Source: Neisseriaceae bacterium CLB008 (GTDB lineage: Bacteria > Pseudomonadota > Gammaproteobacteria > Burkholderiales > Neisseriaceae). From it: a DNA stretch of 64,000 bases. Under the pieces are notes generated by a model, which was not told the DNA's origin, did no database searches, and saw only the letters and a list, made by a program, of their open reading frames with translations. The stretch is taken from NCBI GenBank assembly GCA_041228285.1, contig CP166133.1:2327380-2391379 (forward strand). Reading direction: 5' to 3'. Both the position numbers and the translations under genes were made by a program. Positions 54,574 through 63,263 of this stretch are shown here, piece by piece (position 1 is the first letter of the stretch; every line of letters starts with the position of its first letter).

Positions 54574-56106
54574 ATGAGTACTTTATCTGTCTCCACTGCG
54601 CCGCCACTAAAACCCACTGCGCCAGCCAACCCGTTTAGCGGACGCCTCATCTGTGGCTTAGTAGGGGTTTTATTGGCGGTGTTGATGGCCAGCATCAACG
54701 AGAGCGTCACCAAGATTGCCATGCCCGACATTCAGGGGGCATTATTCATCACGCCGGATGAGGCCACTTGGCTGACCACGCTGTACACGGCTATGTCGGT
54801 CTCGGCCATGGCCTTCACACCCTGGTTTGCCAACACCTTCTCCATTCGCCTGTTCGCGTCGTGGGCCATCGGCCTATTCATGCTGTTTGGCCTATTAAGC
54901 CCCTTCGCACCCAACTACGAAACCCTATTGGCACTGCGCATGCTGCAAGGCCTAACCGGTGGTAGCTTACCGCCCTTATTGATGACCTGCGCCCTGCGTT
55001 TTTTGCCGCCGAACATCAAGCTATACGGCTTAGGCTGCTACGCCTTAACCGCCACCTTTGGCCCAACCATCGCCACGCCGTTGGCTGCCTTTTGGCTAGA
55101 GTCGTTTGGCTGGGCCTGGTCGTTCTGGCAGGCCATCCCCTTCAGTTTTTTAGCCCTGGTGTTCGTGGCCTACGGCCTACCACAAGACCCGCTTCGTTTA
55201 GAGCGTTTCCAGCAATTTAACTGGCTGGGCATGCTCTTAGGGCTACCGGCCATCAGCATGCTGTGCACGGGGCTATTGCAAGGGGAGCGCTTAGACTGGT
55301 TTCACAGCCCTTTAATCACCTTCTTATTGTTGGGCAGCGCCCTATTGATGGTGCTGTTTTTAATCAACGAATGGTTTCACCCCCTGCCGTTTTTTAAAAT
55401 TCAGCTCTTGAAAAACCGCAACCTCACCTTTGCCTTAATCAGCTTAGGAGGCGTGTTGTTCGTGCTATTGGCCGCCAGCAGCATCCCTGCCAGCTATCTG
55501 GGCCACATTCAAGGCTACCGTGCCTTACAAACTGCGCCAATGATGCTGGTGGTGTCTTTGCCACAGCTGATCGCCCTGCCCTTAGTGGCTGCGCTTTGCA
55601 ACATCCCCCGCGTCGATTGCCGCTGGGTATTGGCCTTAGGCTTCATCATGCTGGCCTACAGCTGCTACTTGGGTAGCCAGCTGACGTCGGAATGGATTAA
55701 CCGCGACTTTTATTGGCTCCAGGCGGTGCAAATTTTTGCCCAGCCGATGGCGGTGATCCCCCTACTCATGCTTTCGACCGGCAAACTGCAACCCATCGAT
55801 GGCCCTTTTGCCTCTGCCTGGTTTAACACCGTTAAAGGCTTCTCCACCGTTTTGGCTACGGCCGTCCTCGGGGTATTGGCACGTACCCGCCTGCATCACC
55901 ATTCCACTAGCTTGGTCGATCAGGTTGGACAAGCCCAAACCACCGAACACAGCGCCCTTTTGGCCCAAAAGATTCACGTTCAAGCCAGCGTTTTAAGCTC
56001 AGCCGACCTATATTGGTTGGTGGCCTTAGTGGCGCTGGCGTTTATTTTATTAATTGTGATCATGCCCACACGCATTTATCCCCCTAGAGCTGTCCCACAG
56101 CCATAG
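54574..56106 (+). CDS. EmrB/QacA-type MFS drug exporter (14-TM)
   Basis: A 510-residue protein with about fourteen hydrophobic helices, GRLICGLVGVLLAVLMASIN as helix 1 and the DHA2 motif C-like region in GCYALTATFGPTIATPLAAF. The size and neighbours match EmrB, which pumps drugs through a HlyD adaptor and an outer-membrane channel. The HlyD gene follows 17 bp later. The substrate is unknown. Confidence 0.9.
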   Translation: MSTLSVSTAPPLKPTAPANPFSGRLICGLVGVLLAVLMASINESVTKIAMPDIQGALFITPDEATWLTTLYTAMSVSAMAFTPWFANTFSIRLFASWAIGLFMLFGLLSPFAPNYETLLALRMLQGLTGGSLPPLLMTCALRFLPPNIKLYGLGCYALTATFGPTIATPLAAFWLESFGWAWSFWQAIPFSFLALVFVAYGLPQDPLRLERFQQFNWLGMLLGLPAISMLCTGLLQGERLDWFHSPLITFLLLGSALLMVLFLINEWFHPLPFFKIQLLKNRNLTFALISLGGVLFVLLAASSIPASYLGHIQGYRALQTAPMMLVVSLPQLIALPLVAALCNIPRVDCRWVLALGFIMLAYSCYLGSQLTSEWINRDFYWLQAVQIFAQPMAVIPLLMLSTGKLQPIDGPFASAWFNTVKGFSTVLATAVLGVLARTRLHHHSTSLVDQVGQAQTTEHSALLAQKIHVQASVLSSADLYWLVALVALAFILLIVIMPTRIYPPRAVPQP

Positions 56107-56123
56107 GACAAGAAGAGGTTATC

Positions 56124-57173
56124 ATGTCAGAAACAGTACAAAACCGCAGTCGATTCATTATTCTAGCCATTTTGGTGGCGGCCATCCTAGCCTATGGCCT
56201 GTACGCCTTAGTATTCACCAACAGCGCCAGACAAAGCACCAACAATGCCTACGTGAAAGCCGACTTCACCCATATTGCGCCCAAAGTCGCAGGCTTCATC
56301 AACAAAGTGTTGGTCGAAGACAACCAAAGCGTTAAAGCCGGTGATTTAATTGCCCAAATCGACGACCACGACTTTCAGGTCGCCCTCCAAGCTGCTACGG
56401 CCAACTTGACCGTAGCTGAAGCGCAGGCAGCACAAAGCCTGGCTCAGCTTACCGAGCAAAAATCCATCATCCAACAGGCCCATGCCGCCGTACAGGTAGC
56501 TCAGGCCGAACAGGCTTTTGCCCAGCAAGAGCTCAAGCGACATCAGCACTTGGCTGACGAAGGCGCAGGTTCGAGACAAGATGCCCAACAGGCTCAAGCG
56601 CAGATCCAAATCAGTCAGGCCAATCTATTGAAGGCCCAAGCTGTACTGGCCGCCGCTAAAAATCAAGTTGAAGTTTTAAACGCGAAAGTCACTGCCGCTC
56701 AAGGCGCCAAGCTACAGGCCGAAGCCCAAGTGGCGCGCGCCCAGCTGGACCTGTCCTACACCCAAATCATCAGCCCCATTGATGGCGTGATCGGCCACCG
56801 TACCGCCCGCATTGGCAACTACGTCAGCGCCGGCACCCAGCTGATGGCCATTGTGCCCACTAACGGCCTTTATGTGGTGGCCAATTTTCAGGAAACCCAG
56901 CTAGCCAAAGTACAGCCCCACCAAAAAGTGATTCTCAAAGTAGACACTTTCGATCAAGACCTTTACGGCGAAGTCGACAGCATCTCGCCCGCCACCGGCG
57001 TGACCTTTGCCGCCATTGCGCCTGAAAACGCCACCGGCAACTTCACTAAAATCACCCAGCGCATTCCGGTCAAGATCCGCCTTAATCCTGACCAACCCTT
57101 GCTATTGGCTTTACGTGCTGGCATGTCGGTCGAAGCCAAGATCGACACCAGCAGTCGCCAGGAGGCCAAATAA
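56124..57173 (+). CDS. HlyD/EmrA-type membrane-fusion protein
   Basis: The 349-residue adaptor has one N-terminal membrane helix (about residues 12-33), a lipoyl-like half (about 45-85: HIAPKVAGFINKVLVEDNQ) and a long coiled coil with Gln/Ala-rich heptads at about 90-215. The second lipoyl half (YTQIISPIDGVIGHRTARIG) and beta-barrel domain follow. It bridges the MFS pump and the outer-membrane factor; its stop overlaps the next start (TAATG). Confidence 0.94.
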   Translation: MSETVQNRSRFIILAILVAAILAYGLYALVFTNSARQSTNNAYVKADFTHIAPKVAGFINKVLVEDNQSVKAGDLIAQIDDHDFQVALQAATANLTVAEAQAAQSLAQLTEQKSIIQQAHAAVQVAQAEQAFAQQELKRHQHLADEGAGSRQDAQQAQAQIQISQANLLKAQAVLAAAKNQVEVLNAKVTAAQGAKLQAEAQVARAQLDLSYTQIISPIDGVIGHRTARIGNYVSAGTQLMAIVPTNGLYVVANFQETQLAKVQPHQKVILKVDTFDQDLYGEVDSISPATGVTFAAIAPENATGNFTKITQRIPVKIRLNPDQPLLLALRAGMSVEAKIDTSSRQEAK

Positions 57174-58618
57174 TGACGCCACTACGCACCACCCTATACA
57201 CGCTGCTGTGCTGCGCCACCTCCGCCTGTACCGTGGGGCCGGACTTCAGCAAGCCGACGTTTGACCTCAGCGCCCAAGAGTGGCGAGCACAGCCACAAGA
57301 CGTCACTAGCCGCGGCGTGCCCGCCTCGTTTGAACACGATTGGTGGCGTTTATTTAACGACCCCTTAATGAACCAGCTGATTCAAGAAGCCATCGACCAC
57401 AATCTGGATCTCAAGATCGCCGCCAGCCGCTTGGCCCAAAGCATGATTTCGGGCCAAGTCGTCGGCAGCGCCCGCCTACCCAATCTTGGCCTCAATGCTG
57501 GCTATGACCGCAAGCGCAACACTCAAGAAGGGCTGAGCGATCCTTCAGGAAACCAGGGCAAAGCCGCTTACGATCTTTGGCAATCCGGCCTCAGCGCCTC
57601 TTGGGAGCTGGATTTATGGGGTAAAATTCGACGTCAGGTTGAAGTGGCTGACGCCCAGATCGACATGGCCGAACACGATCGTCACGCCGTCCAGCTGGCC
57701 ATCATCACCACCACCGCCGAACAGTATCTACGCTTGCGGGGCACTCAGGCCACGCTGGCCATCACCGAGCAAAACCTAGTCAGCGCCCGCGAAGCCTTGC
57801 GCCTCACCCAGATTCGTCTTCAGGCTGGCGCCGCCACTCGTCTGGCCGTGGCTCAGGCCCAGACGCACGTGGCCAGCACCGAAGCGCAGCTGCCCGCGCT
57901 TCAGGCGCAACAAACGGCGTTGATCAACGATTTAAGCCTGCTTTTGGCCAAGCAGCCTTATGAGCTGGCTAACCTATTACAGGTGCGGCGAGCCATACCC
58001 ACACCGCCGGCACAGATTCCGACCGGCCTACCTTCCGAGCTGGCCGAGCGTCGGCCCGACATTCAGCACGCCAGCGCGGCGCTGCATGCTGCCACCGCCA
58101 GTATTGGCGTGGCCAAGGCCAATTTTTATCCCAGCATTAACCTTACCGGCAACATCGGCCTCCAGAGCCTCAACTTCAATCAGCTGGGCAGCTGGGACGC
58201 GCGCCATTTCTCGGTAGGCCCCAGTCTGTACTTACCACTGTTTCAAGGCGGTGCCTTAACCGGCACCCTCAAACTGCGTCAAGAACAGCAGCAAGAAGCC
58301 GCCATTCACTATCAGCGTACGGTATTGCAAGCCTGGCATGAGGTCGAAAACAGCCTGGTACAGCTATATGCCAGCCAAAAGCAGCATGACGCGCTCTCTC
58401 AAGCCGTTCAGCACAGCCAGCAAGCCTTAGGCTACGCCACCCAACAGTACAAACAAGGCATGGTAGATTACTTAAACGTATTGAACGCACAGCAAAGCGT
58501 TCTAGCCAGCCAGCGCCAGCAGGTGGCCAGCACCACAGCTACGTCTCTGGCCGTGATCAGCCTATACAAATCGCTAGGCGGCGGTTGGCAGGTCGAGGCC
58601 ACGCCCACTAAACCATAG
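57173..58618 (+). CDS. NodT-family outer-membrane efflux lipoprotein
   Basis: The 481-residue protein has a lipoprotein signal ending SAC (about Cys19, then TVGPDF, typical of the RND/OMF outer-membrane lipoproteins), followed by the two internally related OEP repeats (each with long helices and DWWRLFNDPLMNQLIQEAI-type starts; later RRPDIQHASAALHAATASIG). It forms the trimeric outer-membrane channel of this tripartite pump. It is coupled to the HlyD gene. Confidence 0.93.
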   Translation: MTPLRTTLYTLLCCATSACTVGPDFSKPTFDLSAQEWRAQPQDVTSRGVPASFEHDWWRLFNDPLMNQLIQEAIDHNLDLKIAASRLAQSMISGQVVGSARLPNLGLNAGYDRKRNTQEGLSDPSGNQGKAAYDLWQSGLSASWELDLWGKIRRQVEVADAQIDMAEHDRHAVQLAIITTTAEQYLRLRGTQATLAITEQNLVSAREALRLTQIRLQAGAATRLAVAQAQTHVASTEAQLPALQAQQTALINDLSLLLAKQPYELANLLQVRRAIPTPPAQIPTGLPSELAERRPDIQHASAALHAATASIGVAKANFYPSINLTGNIGLQSLNFNQLGSWDARHFSVGPSLYLPLFQGGALTGTLKLRQEQQQEAAIHYQRTVLQAWHEVENSLVQLYASQKQHDALSQAVQHSQQALGYATQQYKQGMVDYLNVLNAQQSVLASQRQQVASTTATSLAVISLYKSLGGGWQVEATPTKP

Positions 58619-58628
58619 TCCTTTAGCC

Positions 58629-58673
58629 CACGCAAAAGCGGCAGCATGATGACCATGCTGCCGCTTTTGCGTG
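58629..58673. terminator. 20-bp perfect hairpin between the efflux operon and mdfA
   Basis: CACGCAAAAGCGGCAGCATG and its exact complement (58654-58673) flank ATGAC. An inner GCGGCAGCATG/CATGCTGCCGC stem followed by TTTT gives a plausible terminator on both strands, but the outer stem extends through the T-run. Confidence 0.75.
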
Positions 58674-58682
58674 ACTGACTGT

Positions 58683-59912
58683 TTACTGCCCCGCTTCGGC
58701 ACGCTCCTGCATGACGCGCTTCACCGTGACACGCGGAAAGGTAAAGAACACCGCCATCAACACCACGCACACCAAGCCAAACGCCAGGCTACCAAAATGC
58801 ACAAACAGCATTTTGACGACTTCGATGATGCCCGCGTACAGCAGCATCACCATGATGCCCATGGCCGCGGCCACCGTCCCCTTAGACACGTCTGAAGACA
58901 TCAACGCAAAACGATACAGCACCGCAAAACAAAGGCCTTCGCCAAAGGCAACCAAACTCATCCCCGTCAGCATAAACCATAGAATATACGGTTTAGCAAC
59001 AAAGCCCAGCAGCACAATCAAAGCACCGATCAGCATGATGGGCGTACCGATCTGAATGGTGCGCCCTAAAGGCAGCCGATCAACCCAACGCATCACGCAA
59101 ATATTGCCTAAGATCAAACCAAAAAACACCGGCAGCTGGCTCAAGCCATAGTCCATGCTGCTCAAGCCCAAGTCCGTTACCAGCATCACCGGCGACAGCG
59201 CCACCCACAGCATCAGCGGCAGGCCAATAATGGGCCCCGTCATGGCTAAGGCCAAAAAGCGACGATTGCTGTACACCCGCCCATAGTCTTTCACGATGGC
59301 CCACAGTGCAGTAGGGTTTTTATTGGGCAGATCAACCGTCTCTGGCATGTATTTTTTCAGGCCAAAAAAGGCCACAAACGCCAGCGCCGCAATGCCGACA
59401 AAACCCCAATGCCATGAAATGTGTTCAATCATGAAAGCGCCCAAAATCGGGCCCAAGAGCGGCGCCAACAGCGACACATTCGCCATTAAAGCCATCACCT
59501 TGACGGCAATACGCTCTTCAAATGCCTCTTGAATGGTGGCATAGCCCACCGCCGTGATCACGGTTAAACCGGTGCCCTGTAAAAAGCGCATGAAAATAAA
59601 GCTTTCAATCGTTTGGGTCAGCAAAATCCCCAGACAGGTGACGACAAAAAACACCACGCCGATTAAAAACACCCGCCGCCGACCCACGCGATCAGAGAGC
59701 GGCCCCAGCAGCCAAGCCACCGCCGCACCACCTAATAGATAAGCTGACATAGATGAAGGCGCCCACGACGCATCCACACCAAAGTCACGCGTTACCGACA
59801 GCATCGCCGGCTGTACTAAGTCATTACCAATATAAACCGCAAATTCAAACAACACTAAAGCCAAAGGAAACATCAACGCGGCGCGCGTCAGCGCCATGTG
59901 CTTATTACTCAT
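58683..59912 (-). CDS. mdfA: MdfA-family multidrug MFS transporter
   Basis: The 409-residue, roughly twelve-helix protein begins like E. coli MdfA: LVLFEFAVYIGNDLVQPAML matches EFSTYIGNDMIQP, keeping the acidic residues equivalent to Glu26 and Asp34 used in proton and cation handling. WLLGPLSDRVGRRRV is the motif A loop, and YATIQEAFEERIAVKVMALM matches the MdfA helix 4-5 region. It probably exports cationic and neutral drugs by proton antiport. It is convergent with the tripartite efflux operon, making two exporters side by side. Confidence 0.88.
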   Translation of the reverse strand: MSNKHMALTRAALMFPLALVLFEFAVYIGNDLVQPAMLSVTRDFGVDASWAPSSMSAYLLGGAAVAWLLGPLSDRVGRRRVFLIGVVFFVVTCLGILLTQTIESFIFMRFLQGTGLTVITAVGYATIQEAFEERIAVKVMALMANVSLLAPLLGPILGAFMIEHISWHWGFVGIAALAFVAFFGLKKYMPETVDLPNKNPTALWAIVKDYGRVYSNRRFLALAMTGPIIGLPLMLWVALSPVMLVTDLGLSSMDYGLSQLPVFFGLILGNICVMRWVDRLPLGRTIQIGTPIMLIGALIVLLGFVAKPYILWFMLTGMSLVAFGEGLCFAVLYRFALMSSDVSKGTVAAAMGIMVMLLYAGIIEVVKMLFVHFGSLAFGLVCVVLMAVFFTFPRVTVKRVMQERAEAGQ

Positions 59913-59964
59913 ATACCACCTAGTTTATTATTAAGGACAGCGTCAGAACGGCGCTGCCTGTGCC

Positions 59965-60651
59965 TTACTGCTCATCAAAAAAACCGGTTTCTGAACGCCG
60001 TTTTAAATACGCCTCATCATCAAACGTATGCACATGTTGTGGGGCGAACGTCACCAAAATCGCGCTTAAGAGGCCGGTTAAAAACGCCTCCGCCCAAGCG
60101 ATCAGAAAATACACGGGGAAGGCTTCACTCCACAAGTAGCGCTCAGAATACTCAGGGCGCGTGGCCAACAGCCCCACCACCATCACCCCAACCACCATCA
60201 TGCTTAAGGCACCAGCCAAAAAACCATTGCCCAAAATAAACACAAAGATGTGTTTGGGCAGCCATTTTTGCGCCGCCCACAATAAGCCATAGCTCACCAC
60301 CACGCTCGGCAATGCGGTACTGCTAAAGCTAAGGCCCAAGGCCCAAAAATCCTCGGGGCTTAAAAACAGGCCGGTGTACAGCACGCTGGCAATGGCCATC
60401 AGCCACAGCGCCACCGCTGGCCCCAAAGTTAAAGTCAACAAGGTGCCGCCCAAAAGATGGTAGGTGACCCCCGCCTTCACGCCTGCGTGCAGGCTCCACA
60501 ATAGACACAGCCACAGCAGCCCCACACCCAGCGGCAATAAGCGCTGTTCGCTTTGGCGCAGCCGCCAGCCCGATGCCAGCAACACCAGCACCATCACCGC
60601 CCAACCTAAAAGCAGCTGGGGTTCGGAGAAATTTACCTTCAAAAAATTCAT
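59965..60651 (-). CDS. CbiM-like (COG3235) membrane protein
   Basis: A 228-residue protein with about six to seven helices. THYHLLGGTLLTL-type motif (here YHLLGGTLLTLTLGPAVALW) resembles the CbiM/NikM metal-uptake S component of energy-coupling-factor transporters, yet the CbiM N-terminal metal-site histidine motif (HIPDG) is absent. No CbiQ/CbiO partners lie nearby. I use MNFLKVNFSEPQ as the start; the 13 extra residues upstream are not typical. The transported metal, if any, is unknown. Confidence 0.7.
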   Translation of the reverse strand: MNFLKVNFSEPQLLLGWAVMVLVLLASGWRLRQSEQRLLPLGVGLLWLCLLWSLHAGVKAGVTYHLLGGTLLTLTLGPAVALWLMAIASVLYTGLFLSPEDFWALGLSFSSTALPSVVVSYGLLWAAQKWLPKHIFVFILGNGFLAGALSMMVVGVMVVGLLATRPEYSERYLWSEAFPVYFLIAWAEAFLTGLLSAILVTFAPQHVHTFDDEAYLKRRSETGFFDEQ

Positions 60652-60697
60652 GTCACCTTCACCATTAATCAATACAGACCAACACCACAATCAGCGG

Positions 60698-61312
60698 TTA
60701 AATCAATCCGACAGATAGCCGCTGATGCAACCACGCCAAGCGATACAAAATGCTGGCCGTCGCACCCCAAACGTCATAGCCGTTATATGGCAAAGCCAAA
60801 ACGTTAAACGAGCCTCTTGGACGATGAATCATGCGGTGTTGATAATGAGTGCGATCCAGCATCCACGCCAAAGGAATGGTAAACACGTCGTCCACCTCTT
60901 CATTGGCACGCCAGGTTTGCGTCGGTTCCAACAATCCCAAAACAGGCGTCACGTCGTAGCCGGTTAGGGTTTGAAATATGGGCATACTGCCAATTACGCT
61001 GACGGCCGAGGGCGCAATGTGCAACTCTTCTTCGGTTTCACGCAGGGCGGTGTTGATTAAGTCTTGATCGCTTAAATCGCGCTTACCACCAGGCAGGCAC
61101 ACTTCCCCAGCGTGGCTTTTTAATAAGGTACTGCGCACCGTTAACAAGACATGCCAGCCATCTTCCTTGGGCACAAAGGGCATCAAGACCGCCGAATCAA
61201 TCGGCGCCAGACTCGGATCGAGGCGATTGTGACGAATGTCTTGGTCGGGATAGTTCGGCTCGGCACACGCTTCGCGCAAAAACTGCCGCAACTGTTGTTC
61301 ACTCATGCTCAT
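60698..61312 (-). CDS. CoA pyrophosphatase/NudL-type Nudix hydrolase
   Basis: The 204-residue protein has the NudL signature LLTVRSTLLKSHAGEVCLPG leading into the Nudix box with ALRETEEELHI (near residue 95), and the C-terminal PRGSFNVLALPYNGYDVWG segment. NudL family members hydrolyse CoA or acyl-CoA to 4'-phosphopantetheine and ADP. The gene lies 46 bp upstream of the CbiM-like gene on the same strand. Confidence 0.85.
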   Translation of the reverse strand: MSMSEQQLRQFLREACAEPNYPDQDIRHNRLDPSLAPIDSAVLMPFVPKEDGWHVLLTVRSTLLKSHAGEVCLPGGKRDLSDQDLINTALRETEEELHIAPSAVSVIGSMPIFQTLTGYDVTPVLGLLEPTQTWRANEEVDDVFTIPLAWMLDRTHYQHRMIHRPRGSFNVLALPYNGYDVWGATASILYRLAWLHQRLSVGLI

Positions 61313-61367
61313 GGATTCCTTTCATGACCATTCATCAAAATTAATCATTCTGACAACAGTATAGCAA

Positions 61368-61394
61368 GCTTAAGCGCCCTCATTGCGCTTAAGC
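61368..61394. promoter_or_regulatory. Perfect 10-bp hairpin in the nudL-phaC divergent region
   Basis: GCTTAAGCGC (61368-61377) and GCGCTTAAGC (61385-61394) flank a 7-nt loop, about 90 bp before phaC. The core TTAAGCGC also forms the hairpin at 6220-6246 in front of the pbpG leader. The role is unknown. Confidence 0.4.
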
Positions 61395-61465
61395 CGGATG
61401 GACTACTTGAAGCCTATCCCTAAACAGGGCAAACTGCCTATACTTTCAGAACCAGCAACGTAAGG

Positions 61466-63202
61466 ATGTTTCAGGTGGCGCAAGACGATGGCTATGCACA
61501 CAACGACCTACTTTTGGCATGGCACCAATGGCTAGACCAGCGAACCGATGAATGGCAAAGCCATTTAACCAACCAAACCGCCCAGCATTTACCAGACTGG
61601 CCAACCTTGGCGCAGCAATATGAAGACTTTTGGCGCCAGAATCTGGCCCACTTAAGCCCCAACAGCGCGCCCACAGTAGACACTCACGCGACCGTATCCC
61701 CGCATTTTAACGCACCCGAATGGGGGACTCACCCTTATTTTGCCCAAATCAAAGCGTTTTACACCCAAACCCATGATTTTGTGGTGCAACACGCACAGTC
61801 TATGGCCACAGCGCTTGACTTACGCCCAGAACAAGCGGCTCAGCTAGAGCTGTTAAACCAGCACTTTTTGGCCGCCCTACACCCGGCTAATCATTTACTG
61901 CACAATCCAGAGGCTTTAAAACTGGCCTGCGACAGCCACGGTGACAGCCTAAAAAAAGGCCTCGACAACCTCAAACATGACCTCAAGAAAGGCCGCATCA
62001 GCTTGGCCAATGACAAAGCCTTTCAGGTCGGCCACAACATCGCCACCAGCGCGGGCAGCGTGGTGTTTAAAAACCATTTAATTGAGCTCATCCACTACCA
62101 GCCCACCCAAGGGCAAACGCACACCACGCCAGTATTGTTGATTCCACCTTGTGTGAATAAATTTTACATCATGGATTTGGAAGACAAAAAATCCATGGTG
62201 CGCTATTTGCTGGATCAAGGCCTGTCGGTGTTTTTAATTTCATGGAAAAATGCCGACGACACGCTCAAACACGCCAGCTGGGACAACTACGTGGACGACG
62301 GCGTGATTCAGGCCATCCGCGTGTGCCAAGACATCAGCCAAGAGCCCCAGATCAACACCCTAGGCTTCTGCATTGGCGGCGTTTTACTCAGCACGGCGCT
62401 GTGCGTCCTCAAGGCGCGTGGCCACGACTGGGTACAGCACACCGTCTTCATGGCCTCGATGACCGACCACAGCGACACGGGCCCCATTCAGCCCTTCATT
62501 ACCGAATCCTTGGTGCAAAAGCGTGAAGAGCAAGCCCTCAACGGCGGCCTCATCAGCGGCCTAGCGCTCAATGCGGCCTTTTCAGCCTTACGCCCAAGCG
62601 AGTTAATCTGGCGCTACGTGCAATACAATTACCTGAAAGGCCACACGCCTAAATCCTTTGACCTGCTGTTTTGGAACGGCGATCCAGCCGATCTGCCCTT
62701 GCCGATGCACACCTTCTTCTTGCGCCATTGCTACCGTAATAATGCCCTCGCTCAGCCAAGCAGCATGCAGGTGTGCGGCGTGCCTATAGATTTAGGGACG
62801 CTGACCCAGCCCATGTACATCATGGCCGCTAAGGAGGACCACATCGCGCCCTGGACCTCTATTTATCAAGGTCTGAGACTGTTTCGCAGCAGTCCCAACA
62901 TCCGCTTCGTCTTGGGTGCCGCAGGCCACATTGCCGGCACCATTAACCCGACCATCGACAACCGACGTCAATTTTGGCACGGCGAAACTTTGCCACAGTC
63001 GGCGCAAACATGGTTTAATCAAGCAAAGAGTGAACAAGGCAGCTGGTGGCAAGATTTAAGTATTTGGCTAACCGCCCGCTCAGGCCCCTTACGGCCCGCC
63101 CCAACGGCGTTGGGCAGCCGCATCTGGCCGCCTTTGTATCCGGCACCAGGACAATACGTCCACGAGAAAGCCAATCCTTTATTGCTGTACCAAAATACTT
63201 AA
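61466..63202 (+). CDS. phaC: Class I polyhydroxyalkanoate synthase
   Basis: PhaC joins 3-hydroxyacyl-CoA units into storage polyester. The 578-residue protein has the PhaC N-terminal helical region and the alpha/beta-hydrolase core with the nucleophile Cys302 in GFCIGG, the Asp of KEDHIAPW and the His of GAAGHIAG. The ATG at 61466 has only AAGG directly before it. A GTG at 61475 is 9 nt after AAGG and may be the real start; both are possible. A thiolase gene follows, as in phaCA-type operons. Confidence 0.93.
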   Translation: MFQVAQDDGYAHNDLLLAWHQWLDQRTDEWQSHLTNQTAQHLPDWPTLAQQYEDFWRQNLAHLSPNSAPTVDTHATVSPHFNAPEWGTHPYFAQIKAFYTQTHDFVVQHAQSMATALDLRPEQAAQLELLNQHFLAALHPANHLLHNPEALKLACDSHGDSLKKGLDNLKHDLKKGRISLANDKAFQVGHNIATSAGSVVFKNHLIELIHYQPTQGQTHTTPVLLIPPCVNKFYIMDLEDKKSMVRYLLDQGLSVFLISWKNADDTLKHASWDNYVDDGVIQAIRVCQDISQEPQINTLGFCIGGVLLSTALCVLKARGHDWVQHTVFMASMTDHSDTGPIQPFITESLVQKREEQALNGGLISGLALNAAFSALRPSELIWRYVQYNYLKGHTPKSFDLLFWNGDPADLPLPMHTFFLRHCYRNNALAQPSSMQVCGVPIDLGTLTQPMYIMAAKEDHIAPWTSIYQGLRLFRSSPNIRFVLGAAGHIAGTINPTIDNRRQFWHGETLPQSAQTWFNQAKSEQGSWWQDLSIWLTARSGPLRPAPTALGSRIWPPLYPAPGQYVHEKANPLLLYQNT

Positions 63203-63263
63203 GCAAACGCCGTACAGCAGCACCTCAAACCCAATGCAGTCCGTCATCGTCTTAGGAGAAAAC

